The position numbers and the translations under genes are program-made. 46,546 nt of DNA from Magnetospirillum sp. (GTDB lineage Bacteria > Pseudomonadota > Alphaproteobacteria > Rhodospirillales > Magnetospirillaceae), in the NCBI GenBank assembly GCA_016183945.1, contig JACPDP010000026.1:1-46546 (forward strand), given 5' to 3'. How positions within the stretch are numbered: the first letter of the stretch is position 1; each line of letters opens with the position of its first letter. The notes below the pieces were generated by a model. That model searched no databases, had not been told where the DNA came from, and worked only from the letters and a program-made list of their open reading frames with translations. This document shows positions 29,575-38,402 of this stretch, in pieces.

Positions 29575-29850
29575 TTAGGGCAGCACCTTCTTGAACGGCA
29601 GCACGGTGACGCTCTCGAACAGACCGGCCTTGGCGTAGGGATCGGCGGCGAGGAAGGCATCCAGCGCCGCCCGCTCGGCGAAGTCCAGCACCAGGACGCT
29701 GCCAAGCATGGACTGCCGGTCCTCGCTTTGGATGGGGCCGGCCAGCACCACCTTGTCGAGATGAGCCTTCAAGTGTTCGAGATGGGCGGCGCGGTTTTCG
29801 GCGCGCACGGGGGCATGGCCGGGCTTGTCCTTACACTGGACCACGAACAT
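29575..29850 (-). CDS. YciI-family protein
   Basis: 91 aa, the small ferredoxin-like YciI fold. MFVVQCKDKPGHAPVRAENR, HLEHLKAHLDKVVLAGPIQ, SMLGSVLVLDFAERAALDAF and DPYAKAGLFESVTVLPFKK match the family along its whole length. Function of most members is unknown. A GGGAG lies about 12 bp before the ATG at 29850. The EVE gene follows after 2 bp. Confidence 0.9.
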   Translation of the reverse strand: MFVVQCKDKPGHAPVRAENRAAHLEHLKAHLDKVVLAGPIQSEDRQSMLGSVLVLDFAERAALDAFLAADPYAKAGLFESVTVLPFKKVLP

Positions 29851-30071
29851 CGCTGCGGTACTCCCTGGTGGCGAGGCTGACGTTTCCGCCAGGGTATAGC
29901 CCATTGCCGCGCCCGCTTGAAGCCCGCGCGCGACGGTGCCGATCATGCTAATGTTTATCGGGTGTTCCATCGGGGGGACCTGATGCGAATCCGGGGGGCG
30001 GTTTCTCGCGCGGGCGGTCGCCATGGCGGCTTTCCCGCGCCTGGAACCCTATCGGGATGAGGGGCAGGGCC

Positions 30072-32360
30072 ATGACGCTTCGTGTCAAACTGCTGCTGCC
30101 GCTGGCCCTGATCTGCCTGGCCAGCCTCGGCTATGTCTTCGGCGTGTGGATGCCCAAGCTGCGTGCCGATGCCGAGGCTGAGTTGCTGCACTCGGTGTCG
30201 AGCCATCTCGACAGCGTCGTCGAGGGGCTGATTCCGCCGCTGCTCGCCAGTCAGATCGGTCTTGTCCACGAAAACCTGGGCGCGCTGATGGCGACCAATC
30301 GTGACTGGGTGTCGCTGGTGGTGGAGGATTCCCGGGGCCGGCCGGTCTTTCCGCTGGCTGGGCGGCCCCCCGCCGTTGCCGCCGCCGGTCAGGAACCGCG
30401 GTACCTGGCCAAGGATATCGAGTCGGGCGGTGCCGTGCTCGGCCGCCTGACCGCGGTGATCGACATCGCGCCGCGCGTCGCCGCCGATCGGGCGCGCTTC
30501 TCGGAACTGGGGATGGTGTTCCTGCTGCTGACCGGCGCCATGGTGGCGGCGGTCTATCTTGTGCTGGAGGGATCGGTGATGCGCCCGGCGCGCCAGTTGG
30601 CGCGGGCGTCGCGCGCCCTGGCGCGGCAGGATTTCGCCTGGCCGCTGCCGCCTCCCTCCAACGACGAGATCGGCGCCCTGGTGGGGGCCTTCACCGACAT
30701 GCGCGAGGCCCGCAAGCGCACCGAGGCGGTGCTGGCCGATCGCACCCGCTCGGCCGAGCGGTCCTACCGCAACCTGCGCCAGCTCAGCGCCATCATGGCG
30801 TTGCCGCCGGCCCCGGCGGTGGCGCAGCTGGGGCGGGCGTTGGCGCTGGGCTCGAAGCATCTCGGCATGGAATTCGCCGTCCTCAGCAAGATCGACGGCG
30901 ACACCTACACCGTGCTGCTGCACAACGCTCCGGCCTCGGCACCGCTCAAGGACGGCGCCCGCTTCGCCGTCGGCGAGACCTGTTGCGCCATAACGCTGGA
31001 GGCCGACAACGTCGTTGCCATTCCGCACATGGGCGATTCGCCCCACGCCGGCCATCCCTGTTATCGCGGTTTCGGTCGTGAAGCCTATATTGGCGCGCCC
31101 ATACGGGTGCACGGCCGACTGTTCGGCACCGTCAGCTTCAGCTCGACGGCGCCCTACCCCCGGCGCTTCGACGAGGGCGATATCGAATTCGTGCGGCTGC
31201 TGGCCGGCTGGGCCGGTTCCTGCATGGAACGCGACCTCGCCAGCAGCGAGACCTTCGCCGCCAAGGAGGATGCCGATGCCGCCCGCCGCCAGCGCGAGCT
31301 GATCCTGGCCTCACCCGAGGAGGGCATCATCGGCATCACCCAAAATGGCAGCATCAGCTTCATCAATCCGGCGGCACGGCGCATGTTCGGCTGGGAGGCC
31401 GGCGAGGGCATCGGCGTCACCATGCATGACGCGGTCCACCACCACCATGCCGACGGCACCGTTTATGCGCGGCAGGACTGCCCCATGTTCCACACCCTGA
31501 CCGCCGGCGAGGTCCGCCGGGTCGACAAGGAGGTCTATTGGCGCAAGAACGGCACCTGTTTCCCGGTGGAATACGCCGTCACGCCGATCATGGAACAGGG
31601 CGCCATCACCGGCGCGGTGGTGGTGTTCACCGACATCACCCAGCGCCTGGCCGCCGAGGCGGAACTGAAGCGGTCCAACACCGAGCTGGAGCAGTTCGCC
31701 TATGTCGCCTCGCACGATCTGCGCGAGCCGTTGCGCATGATCGGGTCCTACGTCGCCCTGCTGGAACGCCGCTACGGTGCGCAGCTCGACGAGGAGGCGC
31801 ACGAATTCATCGCCTTCGCCCGCGACGGCGCCGAGCGCATGGACCGCCTCATTCGCGACCTGCTGGAGTATTCGCGCATCGGCCGCATCGCCCAGCCCAA
31901 GGCGGCGCAACCGCTGAAGGTTCTGGTGGACGACGCCCTGCTGATGCTGCAGGTCAAGCTGGAGGAGGTCGCGGCCGTCGTGCATGTCGACCCCGCGCTC
32001 GACGCGGTGGCGCCGGTGTTCGTGTGCCGCGACGAGGTGGTGCGCCTGTTCCAGAACCTGGTGGGCAACGCCGCCAAATACCGCGATCCGGCGCGCCCGC
32101 CGGTGATCAGCATTTCCGCCCGCGCCGAGGCCGGCTGGGCCACCGTCTCGGTGGCCGACAACGGCATCGGCATCCCGCCCGAGTATTTCGAGCGCATCTT
32201 CCTCATCTTCCAGCGTCTGCACAGCCGCGATCAGTACGAGGGCACCGGCATCGGGCTGTCGATCTGCAAGAAGATCGTCGAGCGCCACGGCGGCCGCATC
32301 TCGGTGGAGTCGGTGGTCGGCGAGGGCGCCACCTTCCACGTCACCCTGCCGCTCGCCTAG
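30072..32360 (+). CDS. Membrane sensor histidine kinase (HAMP-GAF-PAS-HisKA-HATPase)
   Basis: About 762 aa. Membrane segment 1 at ~5-25 (LLLPLALICLASLGYVFGV), a ~120-residue periplasmic region, segment 2 (LGMVFLLLTGAMVAAVYLVL), then a HAMP linker, a GAF domain (VGETCCAITLEADNVVAIPH, REAYIGAPIRVHGRLFGTVS), a PAS domain (EEGIIGITQNGSISFINPAA to AVVVFTDITQRL), HisKA with phospho-His548 in FAYVASHDLREPLRMIGSYV, and HATPase with FQNLVGNAAKY, DNGIGIPPEYF and GTGIGLSICKK. The HisKA style (SHDLREPL) is that of phytochrome-like kinases. No response regulator is adjacent. The ATG at 30072 is preferred over 30057 because GAGGGG sits 8 bp upstream. Confidence 0.9.
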   Translation: MTLRVKLLLPLALICLASLGYVFGVWMPKLRADAEAELLHSVSSHLDSVVEGLIPPLLASQIGLVHENLGALMATNRDWVSLVVEDSRGRPVFPLAGRPPAVAAAGQEPRYLAKDIESGGAVLGRLTAVIDIAPRVAADRARFSELGMVFLLLTGAMVAAVYLVLEGSVMRPARQLARASRALARQDFAWPLPPPSNDEIGALVGAFTDMREARKRTEAVLADRTRSAERSYRNLRQLSAIMALPPAPAVAQLGRALALGSKHLGMEFAVLSKIDGDTYTVLLHNAPASAPLKDGARFAVGETCCAITLEADNVVAIPHMGDSPHAGHPCYRGFGREAYIGAPIRVHGRLFGTVSFSSTAPYPRRFDEGDIEFVRLLAGWAGSCMERDLASSETFAAKEDADAARRQRELILASPEEGIIGITQNGSISFINPAARRMFGWEAGEGIGVTMHDAVHHHHADGTVYARQDCPMFHTLTAGEVRRVDKEVYWRKNGTCFPVEYAVTPIMEQGAITGAVVVFTDITQRLAAEAELKRSNTELEQFAYVASHDLREPLRMIGSYVALLERRYGAQLDEEAHEFIAFARDGAERMDRLIRDLLEYSRIGRIAQPKAAQPLKVLVDDALLMLQVKLEEVAAVVHVDPALDAVAPVFVCRDEVVRLFQNLVGNAAKYRDPARPPVISISARAEAGWATVSVADNGIGIPPEYFERIFLIFQRLHSRDQYEGTGIGLSICKKIVERHGGRISVESVVGEGATFHVTLPLA

Positions 32361-32382
32361 GTTGGTCCTCCCCAGGCTTTGG

Positions 32383-32838
32383 TCAGTCTCCCCAGCGGGC
32401 GGCGAGGAGGTCGTCGCTGCCCTTGGACTCCACCCAGGCGTCGCCCGCGATGGTGTGTTCCACCTTCCAGAACGGCGCCTTGGTCTTCAGCCAGTCCATC
32501 AGGAAGTTGCAGGACTGGAAGGCGGCCTCGCGGTGGGCGCTGGCGGTGACGACCAGGACGATGCGCTCGCACGCCTCCAGCCGGCCGTAGCGGTGGATGA
32601 TCAGGGTGTCCTCCAGCGGCCAGCGCCCTCGGGCCTCGGCCTCGATGGCTTCCAACTGGCGCTCGGTCATGCCGGGGTAGTGCTCCAAGGTCATGGCGCC
32701 CACCGGCTGGCCGGAGCCGGCGGTGTCGCGCACCAGCCCGACGAAGGCGCAGACGCCGCCGACGCGGCCGTTGCCCCTGGAAAAGGCGTCGATCTCGGCG
32801 CCGGTATCGAAGTCCTCGTGCTGGACCCGCACCACCAT
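32383..32838 (-). CDS. moaE: Molybdopterin synthase catalytic subunit MoaE
   Basis: 151 aa. MoaE together with MoaD inserts sulfur into precursor Z to form molybdopterin. VGGVCAFVGLVRDTAG, MTLEHYPGMTERQLEAIEAE, IIHRYGRLEACERIVLVVTA and SCNFLMDWLKTKAPFWKVE are the family motifs, including the active-site Lys in KTKAPFWK. It begins one base after the moaD stop. Confidence 0.95.
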   Translation of the reverse strand: MVVRVQHEDFDTGAEIDAFSRGNGRVGGVCAFVGLVRDTAGSGQPVGAMTLEHYPGMTERQLEAIEAEARGRWPLEDTLIIHRYGRLEACERIVLVVTASAHREAAFQSCNFLMDWLKTKAPFWKVEHTIAGDAWVESKGSDDLLAARWGD

Positions 32839-32839
32839 G

Positions 32840-33088
32840 TCAGCCTCCGGTCACCGGCGGGAAGAAGGCGATCTCGTCGCCCGGCTTCAGCGGGTGATCG
32901 AAGCCGACATAGTCCTGATTCACCGCCACCCGCACCACCTTGAGGTTGGCGAAGGCCTCGGCGTGGCCGGGCGAGCGTTGGCTCAGGGCGGCGATCAGGG
33001 CGGTGACGTCGCCGATGCCCCCGGCCTCGACGGTTTCCTCGCCGACGCCGGTCTTGGCGCGCAGCCAGGCGAAATAGAGCACCTTCAT
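32840..33088 (-). CDS. moaD: Molybdopterin synthase sulfur carrier subunit MoaD
   Basis: 82 aa, ubiquitin-like fold. MKVLYFAWLRAKTGVGEET is the typical start, and the protein ends GDEIAFFPPVTGG, with the terminal Gly-Gly that carries the thiocarboxylate. Its ATG at 33088 overlaps the moeA stop (ATGA), and moaE follows after one base. Confidence 0.95.
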   Translation of the reverse strand: MKVLYFAWLRAKTGVGEETVEAGGIGDVTALIAALSQRSPGHAEAFANLKVVRVAVNQDYVGFDHPLKPGDEIAFFPPVTGG

Positions 33089-34323
33089 CGCAGCATCTCC
33101 GCGAAGGGGAGGAAATCGACGGTGTCGCCCGGCGAGATATCGCCACGGCTCTCGGGAATTTCCACCAGTCCGTCGGCCCATACCATGGAGGACAGCACCC
33201 CGGACCCGTCGGTGGGATACTTTTCCGCCACCAGCCGGCCCCCGGCGGTGGTCAGCCGGGCGCGGGGATATTCGCGGCGGCCGGGTTTGTGGCGGCAGGC
33301 GAAGGCGGCCTCGATCGGGAAGCGGCGCAAGCCGGTATCGGCGGCGCCCATCAGCCGCAGCACCACCGGCCGGGCCAGCAGCATGAAGGTGACCATCACC
33401 GCCACCGGGTTGCCGGGCAGGCCGATGAAGGGCGTCCCGGCCACCTCGCCCAGCGCCACCGGCTTGCCCGGCTTGATGGCCAGGCGCCAGAAGTGCAGGG
33501 AGCCGCAGGCCTCGACGGCGGCCTTGACGTGGTCCTCCTCGCCCTCGGAAACCCCGCCCGAGGTGATCAGCAGGTCGTGCGCGGCGGCGGCGGCGGCCAT
33601 GGCGTCGCGGATGGCATCGACCCGGTCGGGCAGGATGCCGAGGTCGGTGACCTCGGCCCCCAGCGCCTTCAGCAGCCCCGCGGTGGTGAAGCGGTTGCTG
33701 TCGTGGATGCACCCCGGCGGCAGGGCGGTGCCGGGATCGCGGATCTCGTCGCCGGTGGAGAACACCGCCGCCCGCAACGGCCGGCGCACCGCCAGCGTGG
33801 TGCGGCCCACCGCGGCGGCGACGCCCTGCTCCTGGGGCCGCAGGCGGGTTCCCGCCGACAGCACGGTGGCACCGGCCGCGATGTCTTCGCCGGCCAGGCG
33901 GACGTGGTCGCCGCGTCTGGTGGTGGCGGGCAGCTGGACCCAGCCGTCGCCGGCGGTGCAGGCCTCCTGCATGGCGACGGTGTCGGCGCCGGCCGGCATG
34001 GCGGCGCCGGTGAAGATGCGCACCGCGGCGCCGTGCGGCAGCGGCCCATCGAGGGGATGGCCGGCGGCCACCCGTCCCGCCACCGGCAGGCGCGGCGAGC
34101 CGTTCTCGGGCAGGTCGGTGTGGCGGAAGGCCCAGCCGTCCATGGCGGCGTTGTCGTGCGGCGGCACGTTGAGGGCCGAGACGACGTCCTCGGCCAGAAT
34201 GCGGAACAGCGCGGCAGCCAGCGGCACCGTCTCGACCGTCGTTGCCGGGGCGAGGCGCCCGTCCAGCAGGGCCAGCGCCTCCTCGACGGTCATCAGGCGG
34301 GCGGCGGCGGCAAAGCGCGTCAC
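33085..34323 (-). CDS. moeA: Molybdopterin molybdenumtransferase MoeA
   Basis: 412 aa. MoeA inserts molybdenum into adenylylated molybdopterin. LNVPPHDNAAMDGWAFRHTD, IFTGAAMPAGADTVAMQE, AVFSTGDEIRDPGTALPPG, LLITSGGVSEGEEDHVKAA and PFIGLPGNPVAVMVTFML are its characteristic motifs in the right order. The GTG start overlaps the stop of the mobB remnant by 4 bp, and its own stop overlaps moaD. Confidence 0.96.
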   Translation of the reverse strand: MTRFAAAARLMTVEEALALLDGRLAPATTVETVPLAAALFRILAEDVVSALNVPPHDNAAMDGWAFRHTDLPENGSPRLPVAGRVAAGHPLDGPLPHGAAVRIFTGAAMPAGADTVAMQEACTAGDGWVQLPATTRRGDHVRLAGEDIAAGATVLSAGTRLRPQEQGVAAAVGRTTLAVRRPLRAAVFSTGDEIRDPGTALPPGCIHDSNRFTTAGLLKALGAEVTDLGILPDRVDAIRDAMAAAAAAHDLLITSGGVSEGEEDHVKAAVEACGSLHFWRLAIKPGKPVALGEVAGTPFIGLPGNPVAVMVTFMLLARPVVLRLMGAADTGLRRFPIEAAFACRHKPGRREYPRARLTTAGGRLVAEKYPTDGSGVLSSMVWADGLVEIPESRGDISPGDTVDFLPFAEMLR

Positions 34324-34712
34324 AGCCCGCTCTCCCGCAGCACCAGGGCCCCGATGCCCTCGATGTCATCCAGCCCATAGAGCCGCAGCGCGCAGCCGGG
34401 GGCGGCGTCGCCCGCTACCGCCACCACCAGCGGATCGCCGGGGAACAGCGGCTCCTTGGCCACCGCCTCGCGCCACACTTCCAGCCGCTTGTGCGGCCAG
34501 GCCCGGAAGCCCTCGATCAGCAACAGGTCCACCGGGGTCATGCGGGCGATCATCTCGTCCATGGTGAAGGGGGGGCGGTCGCGGTATTCGTGCATCAGCG
34601 CCCAGCGCCGCGCCGAGGCCACCATCACCTCGTCGGCGCCGGCGGCGCGGTGCTCGTAGGAGTCCTTGCCCGGGCGGTCGACGTCAAACTTCTCGTTGGC
34701 CTGCTCGATGGT
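34320..34712 (-). pseudogene. mobB: Truncated molybdopterin-guanine dinucleotide biosynthesis protein MobB
   Basis: MobB is a P-loop GTP-binding helper for MGD synthesis, normally around 165-175 aa. Here recognisable MobB starts abruptly at about TIEQANEKFDVDRPGKDSYE (34712 and down) and runs to VVAVAGDAAPGC and a normal end at 34320. The N-terminal ~45 residues with the Walker A loop (GxxGxGKT) are absent. In this frame a stop lies in the preceding pgsA sequence, and no ATG, GTG or TTG occurs between it and 34712; the first available start is the GTG at 34628, giving 102 aa. The remnant overlaps the end of pgsA by 29 bp. A deletion joining pgsA to mobB, or an assembly error, would explain this. 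Confidence 0.8.
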
Positions 34713-35280
34713 CCGGGGCGTCGGAGTGGGCGCGGATGTGGCGGATGCCGGACTGCAGGTAGTCCCAGCCGGTGATCATGGTCAGGGCGGCGGCGAGCCA
34801 CAGGCCGACCTCGCCCAGATGGCGGGTGGGCAGGAAGGCGGGGCCGGCGTCGCCCACCAGCAACACCGGAATGGCGGTGAGCTGGATGCCGGTCTTCCAC
34901 TTGGCCAGCCTGCTCACCGGCATGCCGACGCGCACCTCGGCGAGGAATTCGCGCAAGCCCGAGACCAGAATCTCGCGCAGCACGATGACCAGGGCGGGCA
35001 GGTAGGAAACCTCGCTGACGCGGTCGTAGGCGGCCAGCATGAACAGCGCCGAGGCCACCAGCAGCTTGTCGGCGATGGGGTCGAGGAAGCGGCCCAGCAC
35101 CGACACCTGATTGCGGCTGCGGGCCAGCCAGCCATCGAACCAGTCGGTGATGGCGGCGGCGACGAACAGGCCGCACGCCACCCAGCGGGCGGCGTCGCCA
35201 CCGACATAGAAGGTGGCGATCACCAGGGGGATCACCACGATGCGCGACAAGGTCAGCAAATTGGGCAGGCTGGTTACCAT
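34684..35280 (-). CDS. pgsA: CDP-diacylglycerol-glycerol-3-phosphate 3-phosphatidyltransferase
   Basis: 198 aa, membrane enzyme making phosphatidylglycerol phosphate. The CDP-alcohol phosphotransferase signature is complete: ITDWFDGWLARSRNQVSVLG, followed directly by RFLDPIADK. MVTSLPNLLTLSRIVVIPLV is the usual start at 35280, 31 bp after the uvrC stop. The last residues (HIRAHSDAPDHRAGQREV) are unusual and read through mobB sequence in another frame before a chance stop, so the original C-terminus was probably lost in the deletion that truncated mobB. All catalytic residues remain, so it is likely still functional. Confidence 0.92.
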   Translation of the reverse strand: MVTSLPNLLTLSRIVVIPLVIATFYVGGDAARWVACGLFVAAAITDWFDGWLARSRNQVSVLGRFLDPIADKLLVASALFMLAAYDRVSEVSYLPALVIVLREILVSGLREFLAEVRVGMPVSRLAKWKTGIQLTAIPVLLVGDAGPAFLPTRHLGEVGLWLAAALTMITGWDYLQSGIRHIRAHSDAPDHRAGQREV

Positions 35281-35311
35281 CAGCGGAATCCGAGCGGCGA
35301 AGACGGCGATA

Positions 35312-37204
35312 TTAGCCGCCGGGATGGAAGTGGTCATAGATTTTTTTGGCCATGGTGCGGTTGATGCCGTCCACCGCCTCCAGATCGGCCAGTCCGGCCT
35401 CGGAAACCGCCCGCGCCGAGCCGAAATGATGCAGCAACGCTTTTTTGCGCCGCGCCCCGATGCCCGCCACTTCATCCAGCAGCGAGGCGGTGAGTCCCAT
35501 GGAGCGCCGGGTGCGGTGACTGCCGATGGCGAAGCGGTGGGCCTCGTCGCGCAGGCGTTGCAGGAAATAGAGCACCGGGTCGCGGGCTTCCAGCGAGAAG
35601 GGCTCGCGGTCGGGGGTGAAGAAGCGCTCGCGGCCGGCGTCGCGGTCGGGACCCTTGGCGATGGCGGCCAGCGCCACCTCCTCGACGCCCAACTCGGCGA
35701 ACACCTCGCAGGCCACCGTCAACTGCCCCTGGCCGCCGTCGATCAGTACCAGATCGGGCCACTGGCCACGGTCGCGGTCGGGGTCCTCCTTCTGGGCGCG
35801 GCGGAAACGGCGGGTCAGCACCTCGCGCATCATGGCGTAGTCGTCGCCGGGAGTCAGCTCGGTGCCCTTGATGTTGAACTTGCGGTAGGCCGCCTTCACC
35901 AGCCCCTCCGGCCCGGCCACGATCATCACCCCCAGCGCGTCGCTGCCCTGGATGTGGCTGTTGTCGTAGACCTCGACCCGCTCCGGGGCGCCGTCGAGGC
36001 CGAACAACTCGCCCACCCCCTCCAGCAGCTTGCGTTGCGCCCCGCTCTCGGCCATGCGCCGGCCCAGCGCCTCGCGGGCGTTGTCCCAGGCGTGCTCCAG
36101 CAGTCGCTTGCGGTCGCCGCGCTTGGGGATGGACAGGGTGACCTTGCGCCCGGCCTTCTCGGAAAGCGCCCGCTCGACGATGTCGCGCCCGGTCGGTTCC
36201 TGGCTCAGCAGAATCTCGCGCGGCGGCGTCTTGTCGGCGTAGAACTGCCCGAGGAAGGCGGCCATGACGTCCGCGCCATCCTCATCCTGGGCGTGGACCG
36301 GGAAATAGGCGCGGTTGCCGTAGTTGCAGCCCGAGCGGAAGAAGAACACCTGGACGCAGGCGGCGCCGCCGGCCTGATGCAAGGCCACCACGTCGGCCTC
36401 CGCCACCTCCTGTGGGTTGATGTCCTGGTGGGCCTGGATGCGCGACAGGGCCCGGATGCGGTCGCGGAAGCCGGCGGCCTCCTCGTAGTCCATGGCCAGG
36501 CTGGCCTCCTCCATGCGCCGCGCCAGGTCGCGCTGGATGCGCTGGCTGTGGCCGGTGAGGAAGGCGCGCGCCTCTTCGACCAGCGCCAGGTACTCGTCAT
36601 GGGGGATGCGTTCGACGCAGGGCGCGCTGCACCGCTTGATCTGATGCAGCAGGCAGGGCCGGGTGCGGCTGGCGAACACCGAGTCCGAACACGAGCGCAG
36701 CAAGAAGGCGCGCTGCAGCGCCGACAGGGTCTGGTTGACCGCCCCGGCCGAGGCGAAGGGGCCGAAATACTCGCCCTTGCGCGAGCGGGCGCCGCGGTGC
36801 TTGAGGATCTGCGGCCAATCGTGGTCGCCGGTCACCAGGATATAGGGGAAGGACTTGTCGTCCCGCAGCAGGATGTTGTAGCGCGGCCCCAGCTTCTTGA
36901 TCAGGTTGCTTTCCAGCAGCAGCGCCTCGACCTCGGTGTGGGTGGTGACCACCTCCATCGTCGCCGTCTCGGCGACCATGCGCTGCAGCCGCAGCGGCAG
37001 GCGTTCCGGCTTGGTGTAGGCGGCCACCCGCTTCTTCAGGCTCTTGGCCTTGCCGACATAGAGCACGTCGCCCTTGGCGTTGAGCATGCGGTAGACCCCG
37101 GGCGCCCCCGGCAGGGTCAGTAACTGCGCCAGGATCACCGCCGCCCCGCGGCCGAGACGGCCGGAGACTTCGGGTGAGGTATCCGGATCGGGAGGGGCCG
37201 TCAT
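35312..37204 (-). CDS. uvrC: Excinuclease ABC subunit C
   Basis: 630 aa, full length. UvrC makes both incisions in nucleotide excision repair. The N-terminal GIY-YIG nuclease ([20 protein letters not shown]), the cysteine-containing [16 protein letters not shown], the UVR motif that binds UvrB ([20 protein letters not shown]), the RNase H-like domain ([31 protein letters not shown]) and the C-terminal helix-hairpin-helix pair ([20 protein letters not shown]) are all present. It precedes pgsA, a conserved alphaproteobacterial order. Confidence 0.97.
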   Translation of the reverse strand: MTAPPDPDTSPEVSGRLGRGAAVILAQLLTLPGAPGVYRMLNAKGDVLYVGKAKSLKKRVAAYTKPERLPLRLQRMVAETATMEVVTTHTEVEALLLESNLIKKLGPRYNILLRDDKSFPYILVTGDHDWPQILKHRGARSRKGEYFGPFASAGAVNQTLSALQRAFLLRSCSDSVFASRTRPCLLHQIKRCSAPCVERIPHDEYLALVEEARAFLTGHSQRIQRDLARRMEEASLAMDYEEAAGFRDRIRALSRIQAHQDINPQEVAEADVVALHQAGGAACVQVFFFRSGCNYGNRAYFPVHAQDEDGADVMAAFLGQFYADKTPPREILLSQEPTGRDIVERALSEKAGRKVTLSIPKRGDRKRLLEHAWDNAREALGRRMAESGAQRKLLEGVGELFGLDGAPERVEVYDNSHIQGSDALGVMIVAGPEGLVKAAYRKFNIKGTELTPGDDYAMMREVLTRRFRRAQKEDPDRDRGQWPDLVLIDGGQGQLTVACEVFAELGVEEVALAAIAKGPDRDAGRERFFTPDREPFSLEARDPVLYFLQRLRDEAHRFAIGSHRTRRSMGLTASLLDEVAGIGARRKKALLHHFGSARAVSEAGLADLEAVDGINRTMAKKIYDHFHPGG

Positions 37205-37567
37205 AAGGTGCTACTTCCAATGTATGAGCCCCGACGAAAGTCGAGAATCCATCTTGCAATGCGGGATATCCACGGATTCTGTGGATAAGTGTGTTGGCAA
37301 CTTTGATGGAGACAGCCCTCCCGCCAGAGAGGCCGTGGGGTCCACATCTTTGCCCAAATTCTAGGCATCGGGGCTGAATTGAGTAATTTCAATAAGTTAG
37401 TCTATGTCAAGGGTGAACGGTCTATGAATGAGGGTCTTTCCTGTCGCAACCCTATGAAACCAAAGCGGCTGGTATCGCCTGTGCAAAACTCCGGCGGGGT
37501 GCAGAAAACTCATGGATTCCATGGCCGTCCATCCGTCGTATAACCTTGAACCAAAGGGATGAGCGCC
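37205..37567. other. 363-bp intergenic region without a gene
   Basis: It lies between the divergently oriented start of uvrC and the stop of the SDR gene (both minus strand). It is richer in A and T than its surroundings. It holds the inverted DnaA-like boxes at 37266-37288 and presumably the uvrC promoter. No convincing coding sequence or RNA gene is visible. Confidence 0.6.
37266..37288. promoter_or_regulatory. Inverted pair of DnaA-box-like sequences upstream of uvrC
   Basis: TATCCAC (37267-37273) and GTGGATA (37281-37287) are exact inverted copies separated by 7 bases. The right-hand one is part of a perfect DnaA box on the minus strand (TGTGGATAA, 37280-37288); the left one, ATATCCACG, is a near match. 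It lies 62 bp before the uvrC start. Confidence 0.4.
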
Positions 37568-38344
37568 TCACTCCTCCGTCGCCGTTTCACACCCCAGGTG
37601 TTGCCCGCCGTCCAGCGCGATCATCTGCCCGGTGACGGACGGGCTGGCGAGGATGAAGCGGACCGCTCCGGCGATCTCGGCCGGTGACGTGGGGCGGCCC
37701 AGCGGCGTGGCGGCGGCCTGGGCGGCAAACTGCTGGGCGCTTTGGCGCCGGCTGGGCAGCGCCGGCCCGGGGCCGATGCCGGCGACACGGATGCGGGGCG
37801 CCAGGGCCAGGGCCAGGCTCTGGGTCAGACTCCACAGACCCGCCTTGCTGAGGCTGTAGGTGGTGAAGTCGGCGGCCGGCTTCCAGACGCGCTGGTCCAG
37901 CAGATTGACGACGACGCCCTCGGCCTCGGCCGGCAGCTGGCGGGCAAAGCCTTGCGTCAGCACGAAGGGCGCCCGCAGGTTGACCTCCATGTGCAGGTCC
38001 CAGCTTTGCCGCGTGGCGGTCAGGGCGTCGTCGCGCTCGAAGGTCGAGGCGTTGTTGACCAGCAGGCCGAGCGGACCCAGCACCGCCACCGCGCGAGGAA
38101 CCAGCGCCTGAACCTGATCCTCGCGGCGGAGATCGGCATCGAGCGCCACCGCCCGGCCGCCCCCGGCGACGATTTCGGCCACCGCCGCATGGGCCTCGTC
38201 GGCCGAGAGCGAATAGTGCAGCGCTACGGCAAAGCCCGCCTCGGCCAGGTCGAGGGCGATGGCGCGGCCGATGCGGCGGGCGGCGCCGGTGACCAGGGCG
38301 GCCCGAGGGAGGGCGGCAGGGGCAAGTGTGGCGGTGGTCGACAT
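37568..38344 (-). CDS. Short-chain dehydrogenase/reductase (pteridine-reductase-like)
   Basis: 258 aa, Rossmann-fold SDR. The cofactor loop is ALVTGAARRIGRAIALDLAE; the TGAxRIG form with Arg suggests NADPH and the pteridine reductase/FolM-like subgroup. LLVNNASTFERDD and the catalytic Tyr/Lys in FTTYSLSKAGLWSLTQSLAL follow. FILASPSVTGQMIALDGGQH is the usual C-terminal block. The ATG at 38344 is preferred. It is divergent from the KefB-like gene across 58 bp. Substrate is not determined. Confidence 0.9.
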   Translation of the reverse strand: MSTTATLAPAALPRAALVTGAARRIGRAIALDLAEAGFAVALHYSLSADEAHAAVAEIVAGGGRAVALDADLRREDQVQALVPRAVAVLGPLGLLVNNASTFERDDALTATRQSWDLHMEVNLRAPFVLTQGFARQLPAEAEGVVVNLLDQRVWKPAADFTTYSLSKAGLWSLTQSLALALAPRIRVAGIGPGPALPSRRQSAQQFAAQAAATPLGRPTSPAEIAGAVRFILASPSVTGQMIALDGGQHLGCETATEE

Positions 38345-38402
38345 GGCCGCGAGCATGGCAAGCGAGGCGGCGCAAGGCAAGGGCGATGCCCATATTGCAT
38401 CC

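Noticed and set aside
37200..37392. A 63-codon minus-strand frame before uvrC
   Set aside because: No ribosome binding site, no recognisable composition, and it spans the inverted DnaA-like boxes.
37205..37567. Possible replication origin because of DnaA boxes and higher A+T
   Set aside because: Only one perfect box and one near match are present, with no box cluster and no dnaA, parAB, gidA or hemE neighbours.
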